Notes: generated by a model from the sequence alone, not told the origin. A DNA stretch of 43,128 bases from Blastococcus sp. CT_GayMR20 (GCF_004570345.1 NZ_SPQM01000023.1:1-43128); one strand, 5' to 3'; positions 1 through 8,784 are shown, counted from the stretch's first letter. Program-made: numbers and translations.

Positions 1-1
1 C

Positions 2-673
2 GAGGACACCGGCACGACCTCGCCGGGCCGCAGCAAGGAGGAGGCGACCGACTACCGGTACTTCCCCGAGCCCGACCTCGTGCCCGTCGCACCCGACGAG
101 GAGTGGGTCGCGAAGCTGCTGGCCACGCTCCCCGAGCTGCCGGCCGCGCGCCGCACCCGGCTGTCGGACGAGTGGGGCATCGCACCCACCGAGATGGCCT
201 GGCTCGTCAACGCCGGCGCCGTCGAGCTGGTCAGCGACACCGTGGCCGCCGGTGCCTCGCCCGCCGACGCCCGCAAGTGGTGGCTGGGCGAGCTGGCCCG
301 CCGCGCGAACGACGCCGGTGTCGAGCTGGGGGGACTCGCCGTGACGCCGCAGCAGGTCGCGGAGCTCGTCGGCCTCGTCTCGGCCGGCACCATCAACGAC
401 CAGCTGGCGCGGCAGGCCCTGGACGGCGTGCTCGCGGGCGAGGGCGGTCCGGCAGAGGTCGTGGAGAGCCGCGGCCTGGCCGTCATGGGGGAGTCCGACG
501 AGCTCGTGGCGGCCGTCGACGCCGCGATCGAGGCGAACCCGGACGTCGCCGAGAAGGTGCGCGGCGGCAAGGTCCAGGCGATCGGTGCACTGGTCGGCGC
601 GGTCATGAAGACCACCCGCGGCAAGGCCGACGCCGCCACCGTCAAGCGGATGCTCGAAGAGCGGCTCAGCTGA
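2..673 (+). CDS. gatB: Asp/Glu-tRNA amidotransferase subunit B, C-terminal part
   Basis: Subunit B of the GatCAB amidotransferase, which converts misacylated Glu-tRNA(Gln) and Asp-tRNA(Asn) to the amidated forms. The window begins inside the gene: 223 residues of the roughly 500 usual are present, with no start. The frame opens with SKEEATDYRYFPEPDLVPV, the family signature of the cradle domain. The helical and GatB/YqeY tail follows, with AxxWWLGELARRAN near the middle and GALVGAVMKTTRGKADAATV near the end, the tRNA-interacting region. The TGA stop abuts the stop of the converging lipoprotein gene with no bases between. Position next to an LppZ-like gene matches mycobacteria. Confidence 0.96.
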   Translation, partial: EDTGTTSPGRSKEEATDYRYFPEPDLVPVAPDEEWVAKLLATLPELPAARRTRLSDEWGIAPTEMAWLVNAGAVELVSDTVAAGASPADARKWWLGELARRANDAGVELGGLAVTPQQVAELVGLVSAGTINDQLARQALDGVLAGEGGPAEVVESRGLAVMGESDELVAAVDAAIEANPDVAEKVRGGKVQAIGALVGAVMKTTRGKADAATVKRMLEERLS

Positions 674-1822
674 TCACAACGGCGAGTTGCCTGCCGAGGA
701 CGGGGGGAGGATGCGCAGCACCTTGTCGTCGTCCTCGGCGGGCGTGCCGACGCCGTCCTTGTTCGACGTCGTGATCCACAGCGCGCCCTCGGTGTCCAGG
801 ACGACGGTGCGCAGCCGCCCGTACTGACCGCCGAGGAACTCCTCGGGGTCGCCGACGACGGCCCCGGCGTCGTCGAGGGTGAGCGCGGTGATCCGCTCGC
901 CGTCCAGCGCGCCGAGGAAGATCGCTCCCGGCGCGGCCGCGCACCCGCCCAGGCCGCCCTCCTCGGCGGGCACCTCGGCCAGCGGCGGGGCCAGCGCGTA
1001 GTTGGCGCCGAGCGTCAGCGCATCGATCTGGTCCGGGCCCGTCGTGGCGGCGTCGGTGGCCGCGTCGGTCGCGTAGACGGCGGTCTCACCGGTCGCACAG
1101 ATGGCGGTGACGTCGCGGTGCCCCCGGCTGAAGACGATGTCCCCGTTGACGGGTCGGCCGAAGACGTCCATGCGCAGGACCTTGCCCCCGGTCGACGTGG
1201 GGTCCGTCGCGAGGGCGGGGTTCCCGGCGTCGCCGGTGCCGACGAGCAGGTGGCCGTCGAGGCCGAAGACCAGGGCGCCGCCGTTGTGCACGTCCCCGCG
1301 CGGGATGCCGGTGAAGACGTCGTTGGGCGTGCCGCCGATCGGGAAGCGGACGACGCGGTTGTCGGTCGGCGTGGTCATGTACGCGTAGACGAGGCCGTCC
1401 TCGAGGAACGTCGGCGACAGGGCCAGCCCCAGCAGCCCGCCGTCCCCGGAGGTGTCGATGCCGGGCACCGTCATCAGCTCCCGGGCGGGGGAGCGGTCGG
1501 GGAAGACCTGGATGATCCGGCCGGTGTCCCGCTCGCCGACGAGCGCCGAACCGTCGGGCATCAGCGTCAGGCCGGTGGGCACGGTCAGCCCGGAGGCGAC
1601 GACGTTGGGGTCGCCGTCGGTGTCACCGGAACCGGGCTGCGCGGGCTGCCCGGGGACGGGCGCCTGCGAGGACGGGGGCCCGACCTCGGGCGGTGCTCCC
1701 TCCGGCTTCGGCCGGAACGGGCCGGACGGCTCGTAGCCGTCGCTCCCGCAGCCGGTCAGCACGGTGCCGGCGAGCAGGAGGACGACGGGCCAGGAAGCCC
1801 GTCCGCCGGTCCGCCGCCTCAC
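674..1822 (-). CDS. LppZ-like lipoprotein, glucose/sorbosone dehydrogenase fold
   Basis: Predicted exported lipoprotein of about 382 residues. A basic N terminus, a hydrophobic stretch (VVLLLAGTV) and the lipobox LTGC give lipidation at the Cys near residue 25. A proline-rich linker follows, then a beta-propeller of the PQQ-type sugar dehydrogenase (GSDH) family with SGDGGLLGLALSP, HNGGALVFGLDGHLLVGTGD and GGKVLRMD. The family oxidises sugars with PQQ, but many actinobacterial members such as LppZ have no proven activity, and I cannot assign a substrate. The start is GTG at 1822, because a -10-like TACTGT lies 7 bp upstream; GTG at 1831 is the in-frame alternative but overlaps that hexamer. 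Divergent from the 2-hydroxyacid dehydrogenase. Confidence 0.88.
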   Translation of the reverse strand: MRRRTGGRASWPVVLLLAGTVLTGCGSDGYEPSGPFRPKPEGAPPEVGPPSSQAPVPGQPAQPGSGDTDGDPNVVASGLTVPTGLTLMPDGSALVGERDTGRIIQVFPDRSPARELMTVPGIDTSGDGGLLGLALSPTFLEDGLVYAYMTTPTDNRVVRFPIGGTPNDVFTGIPRGDVHNGGALVFGLDGHLLVGTGDAGNPALATDPTSTGGKVLRMDVFGRPVNGDIVFSRGHRDVTAICATGETAVYATDAATDAATTGPDQIDALTLGANYALAPPLAEVPAEEGGLGGCAAAPGAIFLGALDGERITALTLDDAGAVVGDPEEFLGGQYGRLRTVVLDTEGALWITTSNKDGVGTPAEDDDKVLRILPPSSAGNSPL

Positions 1823-1872
1823 CTGCTTCACAGTACGTGCGCTTCCTGGGGACCCGCCTAGAGTCGCTGCTC

Positions 1873-2814
1873 GTGCCTTCCCCGATCCTCCCGCCGGACG
1901 AGACCCTCCACGTGCTGGTGCCCTCGCGGGCCATCGGCAGCGCGATCGAGGCGGTCTCGCCGCGCGTGCGCGCCCACCGGATCGACGCCGGCGACGGCCC
2001 GCCGGAGGGGGAGGCGGCCCTGGCGCAGATGTGGGTCCCGCGCGCCGGTGGAGTGCCGGACGGCGACTTCCTGGAGGCGCTGCCCCGGTTGAAGCTGGTC
2101 CAGCTGCTCAGTGCCGGAGCCGAGCTGTTCGTCGACCGGCTGCCCGACGGGGTGCTCCTGTGCAACGCGCGGGGAGCGCACACGCCCTCGACCGCCGAGT
2201 GGGCCGTGACCGCCACCCTCGCCGTGCTGCGCGGGATTCCCTTCTTCGTCCGGGAGCAGGAGGCCGGGCGGTGGACGTTCGGCACCCACTCCTCGCTCGT
2301 CGGAGCGCGGGTGCTGCTGGTCGGGGCCGGCGACATCGCGCAGGCCATCGGCCGGATGATGGCGGGCTTCGACGTCGAGCTCACCTACGTCGGGCGGTCC
2401 GCGCGCGAGGGGGTGCACTCCACCGCGGAGCTGCCGGAGCTCCTGCCGCAGGCCGACGTCGTGATCGTCATCGTCCCCGTCACGCCGGAGACGACCGGGA
2501 TGGTCGACGCCGGCTTCCTGGCCGCGATGAAGGACGGCGCTCTGCTGGTCAACGCCGCGCGGGGCGTCGTCGTCGACACCGGGGCGCTGCTGGCAGAGCT
2601 CTCCAGCGGCCGGCTCCGGGCCGCGCTGGACGTCACCGACCCCGAGCCGCTGCCGGCGGGGCATCCACTCTGGTCGGCGCCCGGACTCCTGCTGACACCG
2701 CACGTCGGGGGCGCGGTCCCCGAGACCAACGCGCGCGCGGCGGCGGCAGTCGTCGCGCAGGTGACCCGACTCCTGGCCGGCGAGCCGCCGGCCGACGTGG
2801 TCGACCGCTACTGA
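1873..2814 (+). CDS. D-isomer-specific 2-hydroxyacid dehydrogenase
   Basis: A 313-residue NAD(P)-dependent oxidoreductase of the D-2-hydroxyacid dehydrogenase family, which interconverts 2-oxoacids and D-2-hydroxyacids; the substrate cannot be told from sequence. The nucleotide-binding loop GAGDIA is at residues 151-156. The catalytic triad is visible: Arg230 in VNAARG, Glu258 in DPEPLP and His277 in TPHVGG. There is no ACT or ASB regulatory domain, unlike SerA further along. GTG at 1873 is chosen because TAGAGT (1859-1864) lies 8 bp upstream, as for other genes here; an in-frame GTG at 1837 is less likely. The 3' end overlaps the converging PH-domain gene by 7 bp. Confidence 0.92.
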   Translation: MPSPILPPDETLHVLVPSRAIGSAIEAVSPRVRAHRIDAGDGPPEGEAALAQMWVPRAGGVPDGDFLEALPRLKLVQLLSAGAELFVDRLPDGVLLCNARGAHTPSTAEWAVTATLAVLRGIPFFVREQEAGRWTFGTHSSLVGARVLLVGAGDIAQAIGRMMAGFDVELTYVGRSAREGVHSTAELPELLPQADVVIVIVPVTPETTGMVDAGFLAAMKDGALLVNAARGVVVDTGALLAELSSGRLRAALDVTDPEPLPAGHPLWSAPGLLLTPHVGGAVPETNARAAAAVVAQVTRLLAGEPPADVVDRY

Positions 2815-3194
2815 CCGGCCGAGGGGGGAGCCGGCACCTCGATCCGGCCGCCGGAGAGCTCCGCCAGGCGCGGCAGGTCGCGGGCGCGGATGACCGGCAC
2901 GCGCACCTCGGTGCCACCGGTGGTCACCAGCCAGAGGGCGCCCCGGTCGGCCACCCGGATGCCGGCGAGCTCCGGCCACCGCACGGTCCGGCTGCCGACG
3001 AGCGAGTGCACCGTGAGCCCGTCGTCGCCGACGTCGACGCCGCTGCGCAGCACCCAGAGCGCGACCGCCAGCGGGAGGAGGAAGACGACCAGCGTCCACG
3101 CGCTCGCGGTGGCGAGCGGGACGGCGCACAGCGCCAGGAAGGCGACCGGGACCAGCGCGGTCCGGTTCATGCGCAGCCGGGCGGTGGTGCTCAC
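2808..3194 (-). CDS. PH-domain membrane protein, CFP-6 (Rv3004) type
   Basis: A 128-residue protein with two adjacent hydrophobic segments near the N terminus (ALVPVAFLALCAVPLATA and TLVVFLLPLAVALWVL) followed by a small beta-rich domain: GVDVGDDGLTVHSLVGSRTV, then WPELAGIRVADRGALWLV. This is the layout of the bacterial PH-domain family that includes mycobacterial CFP-6, which also sits beside ilvB-ilvN-ilvC. Function is unknown; membrane association is inferred. The start is GTG at 3194, with GGGAGG 10 nt upstream; ATG at 3170 is possible. It lies 23 bp downstream of the XRE regulator on the same strand and is probably co-transcribed with it. Confidence 0.82.
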   Translation of the reverse strand: MSTTARLRMNRTALVPVAFLALCAVPLATASAWTLVVFLLPLAVALWVLRSGVDVGDDGLTVHSLVGSRTVRWPELAGIRVADRGALWLVTTGGTEVRVPVIRARDLPRLAELSGGRIEVPAPPSAGQ

Positions 3195-3217
3195 GACGGC
3201 CGATCCTCCCAGACGGG

Positions 3218-4039
3218 TCAGGCGGCGAGGCGGGACAGGCGGGCGGCTGTCTCGCTGCCGTCGGCGGCCGTGTAGACGACCAGGTGCAGGCCCGGGGCAT
3301 CGGCGGGGGTGAGCTGGTGGTGCTCCAGCAGGAGGGTGCCCACCACCGGGTGCTCGAAGCGGCGCTCGCCGGAGCTGAACCGGTCCACGTCGTGGCTGGC
3401 CCAGCCCTCGCGGAAGTGCGGGCTGGCCGCCCGCAGCCGGTCGACCAGGTCCGCGACGTCGCGATCTGCCAGCCGTGGGCCGACCTCCGCCCGGAATTGG
3501 GTGAGGAACCGCCGGCTGTCGGTCGTCCAGTCGCCCAGGAGTTCGCGGACGGCTGGGTCGGTGAACACGAGCCACAGCAGGTTCCGGTCGGACGCCGGCA
3601 CCCGGGCCACCCCGGGGTAGAAGCGCTCGTAGGCCCGGTTCCAGCCCACGATGGCCCAGTTCGCCGTGATCGCGTAGGCGGGGGAGGTGCCGAGGGCGTC
3701 CAGCAGCCGTTGCACGTGCACCGGCATCGCGTCGGCGTCCTCGCCCGGTGGCCGGCCGCCGTGTCCGGACAGGTGCAGCACGTACTCGTGCTCGGCCGGT
3801 GTGAGCAGCAGCGTCCGGGCCAGGGCGTCGATGACCTGCCGCGACGGCCGGATGTCCCGGGCCTGCTCCAGCCACGTGAACCAGGTGTGGCTCACGCCCG
3901 CGAGGAGGGCGACCTCCTCCCGGCGCAACCCGGGGGTGCGCCGGTTGCCGCCCGCGGGCAGGCCGACGGCGCGCGGGTCCAGCTGACGGCGCCGCGAGCG
4001 GAGGAACTCCGCCAGCTCGCGGCGGGTGGCGACGGTCAC
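3218..4039 (-). CDS. XRE-family regulator with MmyB-like ligand domain
   Basis: A 273-residue DNA-binding regulator. Residues 1-80 hold a Cro/C1-type helix-turn-helix with the MmyB-type signature [18 protein letters not shown] followed by [10 protein letters not shown]. Residues from about 100 form the PAS-like MmyB ligand-binding domain, with [39 protein letters not shown], a central [15 protein letters not shown] and a final [10 protein letters not shown]. Members usually control a divergent neighbour; here that is ilvD, whose start is 82 bp away. The GTG start at 4039 is preceded by a G-rich site (GGGGG) 4 nt upstream. A dyad at 4050-4077, just upstream, is a candidate operator. The ligand is unknown. 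Confidence 0.93.
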   Translation of the reverse strand: MTVATRRELAEFLRSRRRQLDPRAVGLPAGGNRRTPGLRREEVALLAGVSHTWFTWLEQARDIRPSRQVIDALARTLLLTPAEHEYVLHLSGHGGRPPGEDADAMPVHVQRLLDALGTSPAYAITANWAIVGWNRAYERFYPGVARVPASDRNLLWLVFTDPAVRELLGDWTTDSRRFLTQFRAEVGPRLADRDVADLVDRLRAASPHFREGWASHDVDRFSSGERRFEHPVVGTLLLEHHQLTPADAPGLHLVVYTAADGSETAARLSRLAA

Positions 4040-4049
4040 GCGACCCCCT

Positions 4050-4077
4050 TCGATGGTGGTGTCGGTACCAGTATCGA
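4050..4077. promoter_or_regulatory. 28-bp dyad between regulator gene and ilvD
   Basis: Outer arms TCGAT and ATCGA and inner arms GGT and ACC are placed symmetrically about the centre at 4063/4064, giving an interrupted inverted repeat. It lies 10 bp upstream of the XRE regulator start and 44 bp upstream of the ilvD start, a typical place for an autoregulatory operator. Binding is inferred from position and symmetry only. Confidence 0.4.
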
Positions 4078-4107
4078 GGCAGCCAGTGAGCGGCTCGGTC
4101 ACCGGCC

Positions 4108-4113
4108 TACGAT
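4108..4113 (+). promoter_or_regulatory. -10-like hexamer TACGAT of ilvD
   Basis: TACGAT fits TANNNT and ends 8 bp before the GTG start at 4122, so the transcript would begin at or next to the start codon. No convincing -35 element is seen. The same spacing recurs before several genes in this window. Confidence 0.45.
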
Positions 4114-4121
4114 CGGCGACC

Positions 4122-5831
4122 GTGACCACCGTGGAGGACCGCCCCGCCGGCAGCGAGACCGCCGATCTGAAGCCGCGCAGCTTCGAGGTGACCGACGGCG
4201 ACGCCAGGGCGCCGGCTCGCGCCATGCTGCGCGCCGTCGGCATGGAGGACGAGGACTTCGCCAAGCCGCAGATCGGCGTGGCGTCGTCGTGGAACGAGAT
4301 CACCCCCTGCAACCTCTCCCTGGACCGGCTGGCCAAGCGGGCGAAGGAGGGCGTCCGCGTCGCGGGCGGGTTCCCGCTGGAGTTCGGCACCATCTCCGTG
4401 AGCGACGGCATCTCCATGGGGCACGAGGGCATGCGCGCCTCGCTGGTCTCACGCGAGGTCATCGCCGACTCCGTCGAGACGGTGATGTTCGCCGAGCGCC
4501 TCGACGGCTCGGTGCTGCTGGCCGGCTGCGACAAGTCGCTGCCCGGGATGCTCATGGCCGCGGCCCGCCTCGACCTCGCGGCCGTCTTCCTCTACGCCGG
4601 CTCGACGCTGCCGGGCAAGCTCGGCGACCGCGACCTGACGATCATCGACGTCTTCGAGGGCGTCGGCGCCTGTGCCGCGGGCAAGATCACCCGCGAGGAG
4701 CTGACCGCCATCGAGAAGGCCACCTGTCCCGGCGAGGGCGCCTGCGGCGGCATGTACACCGCCAACACCATGGCCAGCGCGGCCGAGGCCCTCGGCATGA
4801 GCCTGCCGGGCAGCGCGGCCCCGCCGGCCCCGGACCGGCGCCGCGACGCGTTCGCCGTCGCCTCCGGGGAGGCGGTCGTGCAGATGCTGCGCAAGGGCAT
4901 CACCGCGCGGCAGATCATGACGAGGAAGGCGTTCGAGAACGCGATCACCGTCGTCATGGCGCTCGGCGGCTCGACCAACGCCGTCCTCCACCTGCTGGCG
5001 ATCGCGCACGAGGCGCAGGTGGACCTGACGCTGGAGGACTTCAACCGGATCGGCGACCGCACGCCGCACCTGGCCGACGTCAAGCCGTTCGGCCGCTTCG
5101 TCATGACCGACATCGACCGCATCGGCGGCGTCCCCGTCGTCATGCGCGCGCTGCTGGACGCGGGCCTGCTGCACGGCGACGCGCTCACCGTGACCGGCAA
5201 GACCATGGCGGAGAACCTCGCCGAGATCGCCCCGCCGGACCCCGACGGCGCGATCATCCACGCGATGAACGACCCGATCCACAGGACCGGGGGCCTCTCC
5301 ATCCTCCGCGGGTCGCTCGCCCCCGAGGGCGCGGTCGTCAAGTCCGCCGGCTTCGACGCGGCCACCTTCGAGGGCACCGCGCGTGTCTTCGACGGCGAGC
5401 AGGGCGCCATGGACGCCGTCACCGAGGGCACGCTCAAGCCGGGGGACGTGGTGGTCATCCGGTACGAGGGACCCCGCGGGGGCCCGGGCATGCGCGAGAT
5501 GCTGGCCGTGACCGGCGCGATCAAGGGAGCCGGGCTCGGCAAGGACGTCCTCCTCCTCACCGACGGCCGCTTCTCGGGCGGGACGACGGGGCTCTGCATC
5601 GGGCACGTGGCCCCGGAGGCGACCGACGGCGGACCCATCGCCTTCGTCCGCGACGGGGACCGCATCCGCCTCGACCTCGCCGCCCGCACCCTCGACCTCG
5701 TCGTCGGCGAGGCCGAGCTGGCCGCGCGCAAGGAGGGGTGGACCCCGCTCCCGCCGCGCTACACCACGGGTGTGCTCGGCAAGTACGCCAAGCTCGTGGG
5801 CTCGGCGGCGCAGGGCGCCATCTGCGGCTGA
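4122..5831 (+). CDS. ilvD: Dihydroxy-acid dehydratase
   Basis: Iron-sulfur enzyme that dehydrates 2,3-dihydroxy-isovalerate and 2,3-dihydroxy-3-methylvalerate to the 2-oxoacids that are transaminated to valine and isoleucine. The 569-residue length fits the short IlvD class. The three cluster-ligand cysteines are visible: Cys63 in NEITPCNLS, Cys136 in AGCDKSLPG and Cys208 in [16 protein letters not shown]. The catalytic serine motif GRFSGGTTG is near the C terminus. GTG at 4122 is chosen for its TACGAT hexamer and the conserved [11 protein letters not shown] that follows; GTG at 4131 is an alternative. It stands alone, divergent from the XRE regulator, and not inside the ilvBNC operon. Confidence 0.98.
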   Translation: MTTVEDRPAGSETADLKPRSFEVTDGDARAPARAMLRAVGMEDEDFAKPQIGVASSWNEITPCNLSLDRLAKRAKEGVRVAGGFPLEFGTISVSDGISMGHEGMRASLVSREVIADSVETVMFAERLDGSVLLAGCDKSLPGMLMAAARLDLAAVFLYAGSTLPGKLGDRDLTIIDVFEGVGACAAGKITREELTAIEKATCPGEGACGGMYTANTMASAAEALGMSLPGSAAPPAPDRRRDAFAVASGEAVVQMLRKGITARQIMTRKAFENAITVVMALGGSTNAVLHLLAIAHEAQVDLTLEDFNRIGDRTPHLADVKPFGRFVMTDIDRIGGVPVVMRALLDAGLLHGDALTVTGKTMAENLAEIAPPDPDGAIIHAMNDPIHRTGGLSILRGSLAPEGAVVKSAGFDAATFEGTARVFDGEQGAMDAVTEGTLKPGDVVVIRYEGPRGGPGMREMLAVTGAIKGAGLGKDVLLLTDGRFSGGTTGLCIGHVAPEATDGGPIAFVRDGDRIRLDLAARTLDLVVGEAELAARKEGWTPLPPRYTTGVLGKYAKLVGSAAQGAICG

Positions 5832-5927
5832 GCCGCCGGAACACGCGATTCGGGGACACCCCTCGAACGGGTGACCCGACCCCCCGCCCGGCTTGTCACC
5901 CTCGGTGAGCATGCCGAGGTAGCGGGT

Positions 5928-8573
5928 GTGGACTTCCGTCGATGGTGGCTGCTCGCAGCGGTCGTGCCGGTGCTCGTCGCCTGCGCGGTGGCCGTGGGCG
6001 ACCCCGCCCTGAGCCTGGTCGGCGACCTGGGCGTCGTGGCCGCCGGTCTCACCGCCTCGGCCGTCCTCTGGGTGGTCGGTGGCCGGCGGCCGCAGCGGCG
6101 CAGCTGGCGCCTGCTCGCGGCGGCCCCGCTGCTCCCGGTCCTCGGCACGCTGCTGTCCAGCGTCGTCGACCCCGCCGACCCACTGCAGTTGGTCGTCCTG
6201 CGCTGGGTGCCCACCGTGCCCGGCTACCTCATCGCCATCGTGGCCATCCTCTCGCTCGTCGACCGGAAGCGACTGCGCAACGGCGGGCTCCGCCTCGTGG
6301 TGGAGCTGGCCCTGTTCTCCGCGGCGTCCGTAGTCGTGGTCCAGCTCCTGGTCGTGGGTCCCGCCGGCAGCTGGTCTCACCTGGCCGTCGCCGAGCAACT
6401 GGTCCTCGCCGCCGCCGTGGTATCCACCTCGGCCACCATGGCCGCCGCCCTCACCGTGCTCGGCGTGATCGAAGGGCGCCGTCAGCGGATGGCGCTCGTC
6501 CTGCTGGCCGGCGCCGTCCTGCTCACCTCCGGCCGCGGACTGGCCACGCGGGCCCTCCTCGGCGACTGGATGGTCGGCGTGGACCTCAGCCGGTTCCTCG
6601 TCGCCGGCGGCCTGGGCCTCCTCGCGGCGGCCGTGCTGATCGACCCCGGATTCGACCCGGACGGCGGCGTTCCGGCTGCCAAGGGCCGCACCACCGAGCT
6701 GGGACAGCTCCTGCCGCACGTGGCGATGGCCATCGCGATCGTCGTCCTCGGCGCCGTGCCCATGGCGGGCCACGTGCCGACGGCGGTCAACTTCGTCGGT
6801 GCCGTCGTGTGCGTCGTCCTCACGGCGGTGCACCGCTGGGTCACCAGTCGCGACGCGCGGCGCATGGCCGGGCGCCTGCGCCGCAGCGAGGCCTACTTCC
6901 GCTCCCTGGTGCGCTCGAGCGGCGACGCGGTCGTCATCCTCGACGACAAGCTGCAGATCACCTGGGCGTCGCCGGCGCTCGACCGGGCCCTCGGCCCGGC
7001 CGCGGCCCGGCTGCTCGGCCGCCGCCTGCTCGACGCCGTCCACCCCGAGGACGTCGCCGCGCTGACCGGTGCCCTGCCGGCGTCGCCCTGCGAGGCGATG
7101 CCGGAGGACGCGCACCACCTGCTGCTGCTGCGGCTCCAGGACGACGAGGGGGTGTGGCGCTACCTCGAGGCCGGTGTCTCGGACCTGCGGGACGACCCGG
7201 ACGTCGGCGCCGTCGTCCTGCACTGCCGGGACATGACCGAGCGGCACGCCCGCGAGCAGGCGCTGCAGAGCGTGGCCTACACCGATCCGATGACCGGGCT
7301 GCCCAACCGTGCCGGCATCCTGCAGACCCTGCAGGCCGAACTGGCCGACGCCGACCGCGGGCCGTCGTCCCTGCTGATGATCGCGCTCGACGGCCTCGCC
7401 GAGGCGCGGGAGAGCGCCGGCCGCGAGACCGTGACCGCGGTGATGGCCGAGATCGGCCGTCGCCTGCGCTCCACCGTGCGCGGCGAGGACACCGTCGCCC
7501 GGATGGGCGGTGGCGCCTTCGCCGTCCTCGCCCACGGCGGGGACGGCGACGCCGACCGGCTGGCCGCGCGCTGCCTGTCCGTCGTCGAGCAGCCGTTCGT
7601 CACTCCGGCGGGCCTGCTCGAGCTGACCGCCGGCGTGGGTGTCGCGCCCCTCGAGGCGGGACTCGGAGTCGACGAACTGCTCGCACACGCCGACCTGGCC
7701 GTGCGCGCATCCCACACCAACGGTGCGGGTTCGGCCGCCCGCTACTGCCCGTCACTCGGTGAGGCGGCCGCCCGGCAGGAGCGGCTGCGCGCCGACCTCC
7801 AGGGCGCCTGCGCACGCGACGAGCTCTTCCTCCTGGTGCAGCCGATCGTCTCCATCGCCGAGGAGCGCATCACCGGTCTGGAGGCGCAACTGCACTGGCG
7901 GCACCCCGAGCTCGGCGAGATCCCGCCGGCCGAGTTCCTCTCCCTCGCCGAGCGCACCGGTCTCATCGGCGAGGTGGTGCGCTGGGCCCTCGAGGAGGCG
8001 ACCTCCGTCGCCGCCGGGCTGCCCGGCGGCGAGCAGCCGTTGCGCATCGGGTTCAAGGTGCCCGCGCGGCATGCCGCCACCGGCACCCTCGTCGCCGATG
8101 TCGAGCACGCGCTGAACCGGTCCGGGCTCGCCCCCGAGCGGCTCGTGCTGCAGGTCTCCGCCTCCACGGTCATGGCCGCTGACGACCGCACCGGCATGGA
8201 CATCACGTCGCTGCGGCTGATGGGCGTGCACGTGGCCCTGGACGGCTTCGGCAGCGGCAACTCGACGCTGGCGCACCTCACCCAGCTGCCCATCGACATC
8301 GTCCGGCTCGACCGGACGATGATCGCCCGCATCGACCGCGACCCCCAGAGCCGGGCCCTCTGCGAGTCGGTCATCGGCATCGCCAAGGCGCTCAGCATCG
8401 ACGTCGTCGCCGAAGGGGTGGAGACCCCCGCCCAGCTCGCCGCACTGGCCGGCTTCGGCTGCGACTTCGCCCAGGGCTTCCTCATCTCGCGCCCGGTGCC
8501 GCTGGGCCGGCTGACCGCGATGCTCGCCGACGGGGCGGGGTCGCTGTTGCCCGGCTTCGTGAGCCGCGTGTGA
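5928..8573 (+). CDS. Membrane PAS-GGDEF-EAL protein with degenerate active sites
   Basis: An 881-residue integral membrane protein with about ten hydrophobic segments in residues 1-310, a PAS domain from about 320 (SEAYFRSLVRSSGDAVVI), a GGDEF domain from about 450 (AYTDPMTGLPNRAGI) and an EAL domain from about 620. The family makes or degrades cyclic di-GMP, but both sites look dead. The GGDEF signature is GGGAF (527-531). The EAL motif is EAQ (652-654). The metal-binding Asp pair is DG (772-773), the catalytic Lys is Arg in IVRLDR, and the usual Asn and Glu positions read FKVPAR and LQVSAS. AEGVE (Glu829) and QGFLISRP remain. I infer a sensor or receptor role. GTG at 5928 has GAGGT 7 nt upstream; GTG at 5871 is an alternative. 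Confidence 0.9.
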   Translation: MDFRRWWLLAAVVPVLVACAVAVGDPALSLVGDLGVVAAGLTASAVLWVVGGRRPQRRSWRLLAAAPLLPVLGTLLSSVVDPADPLQLVVLRWVPTVPGYLIAIVAILSLVDRKRLRNGGLRLVVELALFSAASVVVVQLLVVGPAGSWSHLAVAEQLVLAAAVVSTSATMAAALTVLGVIEGRRQRMALVLLAGAVLLTSGRGLATRALLGDWMVGVDLSRFLVAGGLGLLAAAVLIDPGFDPDGGVPAAKGRTTELGQLLPHVAMAIAIVVLGAVPMAGHVPTAVNFVGAVVCVVLTAVHRWVTSRDARRMAGRLRRSEAYFRSLVRSSGDAVVILDDKLQITWASPALDRALGPAAARLLGRRLLDAVHPEDVAALTGALPASPCEAMPEDAHHLLLLRLQDDEGVWRYLEAGVSDLRDDPDVGAVVLHCRDMTERHAREQALQSVAYTDPMTGLPNRAGILQTLQAELADADRGPSSLLMIALDGLAEARESAGRETVTAVMAEIGRRLRSTVRGEDTVARMGGGAFAVLAHGGDGDADRLAARCLSVVEQPFVTPAGLLELTAGVGVAPLEAGLGVDELLAHADLAVRASHTNGAGSAARYCPSLGEAAARQERLRADLQGACARDELFLLVQPIVSIAEERITGLEAQLHWRHPELGEIPPAEFLSLAERTGLIGEVVRWALEEATSVAAGLPGGEQPLRIGFKVPARHAATGTLVADVEHALNRSGLAPERLVLQVSASTVMAADDRTGMDITSLRLMGVHVALDGFGSGNSTLAHLTQLPIDIVRLDRTMIARIDRDPQSRALCESVIGIAKALSIDVVAEGVETPAQLAALAGFGCDFAQGFLISRPVPLGRLTAMLADGAGSLLPGFVSRV

Positions 8574-8656
8574 CCGGGGACCGGCGCCCGCACCCTGGCC
8601 CCGCGCCCGCGTCGCCGCCTTCGATCCTCGCCGTCCTCGACGTGGGTCGGCCGGAA

Positions 8657-8674
8657 ATGGACACCGGTGTCCAT
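8657..8674. promoter_or_regulatory. 18-bp perfect palindrome, candidate operator
   Basis: ATGGACACCGGTGTCCAT is identical to its reverse complement. It ends 17 bp before the possible -35 element of the ilvB leader promoter. Size and symmetry resemble sites of dimeric helix-turn-helix regulators such as the TetR family. No regulator of that type is encoded nearby. Confidence 0.5.
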
Positions 8675-8691
8675 CTGGTGGGACGGGCCGG

Positions 8692-8721
8692 TTGACGGCT
8701 CGACCGACCGAGGCGCACAGT
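8692..8721 (+). promoter_or_regulatory. Possible ilvB leader promoter
   Basis: TTGACG (8692-8697) and CACAGT (8716-8721) are separated by 18 bp. The -35 is good, while the -10 lacks the first T. Initiation about 7 nt after the -10 would fall on the GTG at 8728, making the leader ORF leaderless. Confidence 0.4.
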
Positions 8722-8727
8722 GTGCAG

Positions 8728-8784
8728 GTGCCACGCGCCTGCCTGCTCGTTCCTGGCTGCCCGCGCAGCCTCGTAGTCGCCTAG
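8728..8784 (+). CDS. ilvB leader peptide (attenuator uORF)
   Basis: A short ORF ending in TAG at 8782-8784. GTG at 8728 gives 18 residues; GTG at 8722 gives 20. It contains two branched-chain runs, Leu-Leu-Val (CTG CTC GTT, 8743-8751) and Leu-Val-Val (CTC GTA GTC, 8770-8778), just before a hairpin and an intrinsic terminator upstream of ilvB. That is the arrangement of ribosome-mediated attenuation known for ilvBNC in Corynebacterium. Stalling when leucine or valine tRNA is uncharged would be expected to alter folding downstream. A perfect small hairpin (8755-8770) also lies within the ORF. Confidence 0.72.
   Translation: MPRACLLVPGCPRSLVVA

Noticed and set aside
4449..7715. Open frame of 1088 codons on the minus strand (mirrored at 35414-38680)
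   Set aside because: It is antisense to ilvD and the GGDEF-EAL gene. Its composition (Gly, His, Gln, Asp, Arg rich, no recognisable motif) is what reversed high-GC coding sequence produces.
8574..8656. Terminator after the GGDEF-EAL gene
   Set aside because: No stem with a T run was found; the nearest terminator (8811-8843) belongs to the ilvB attenuator.
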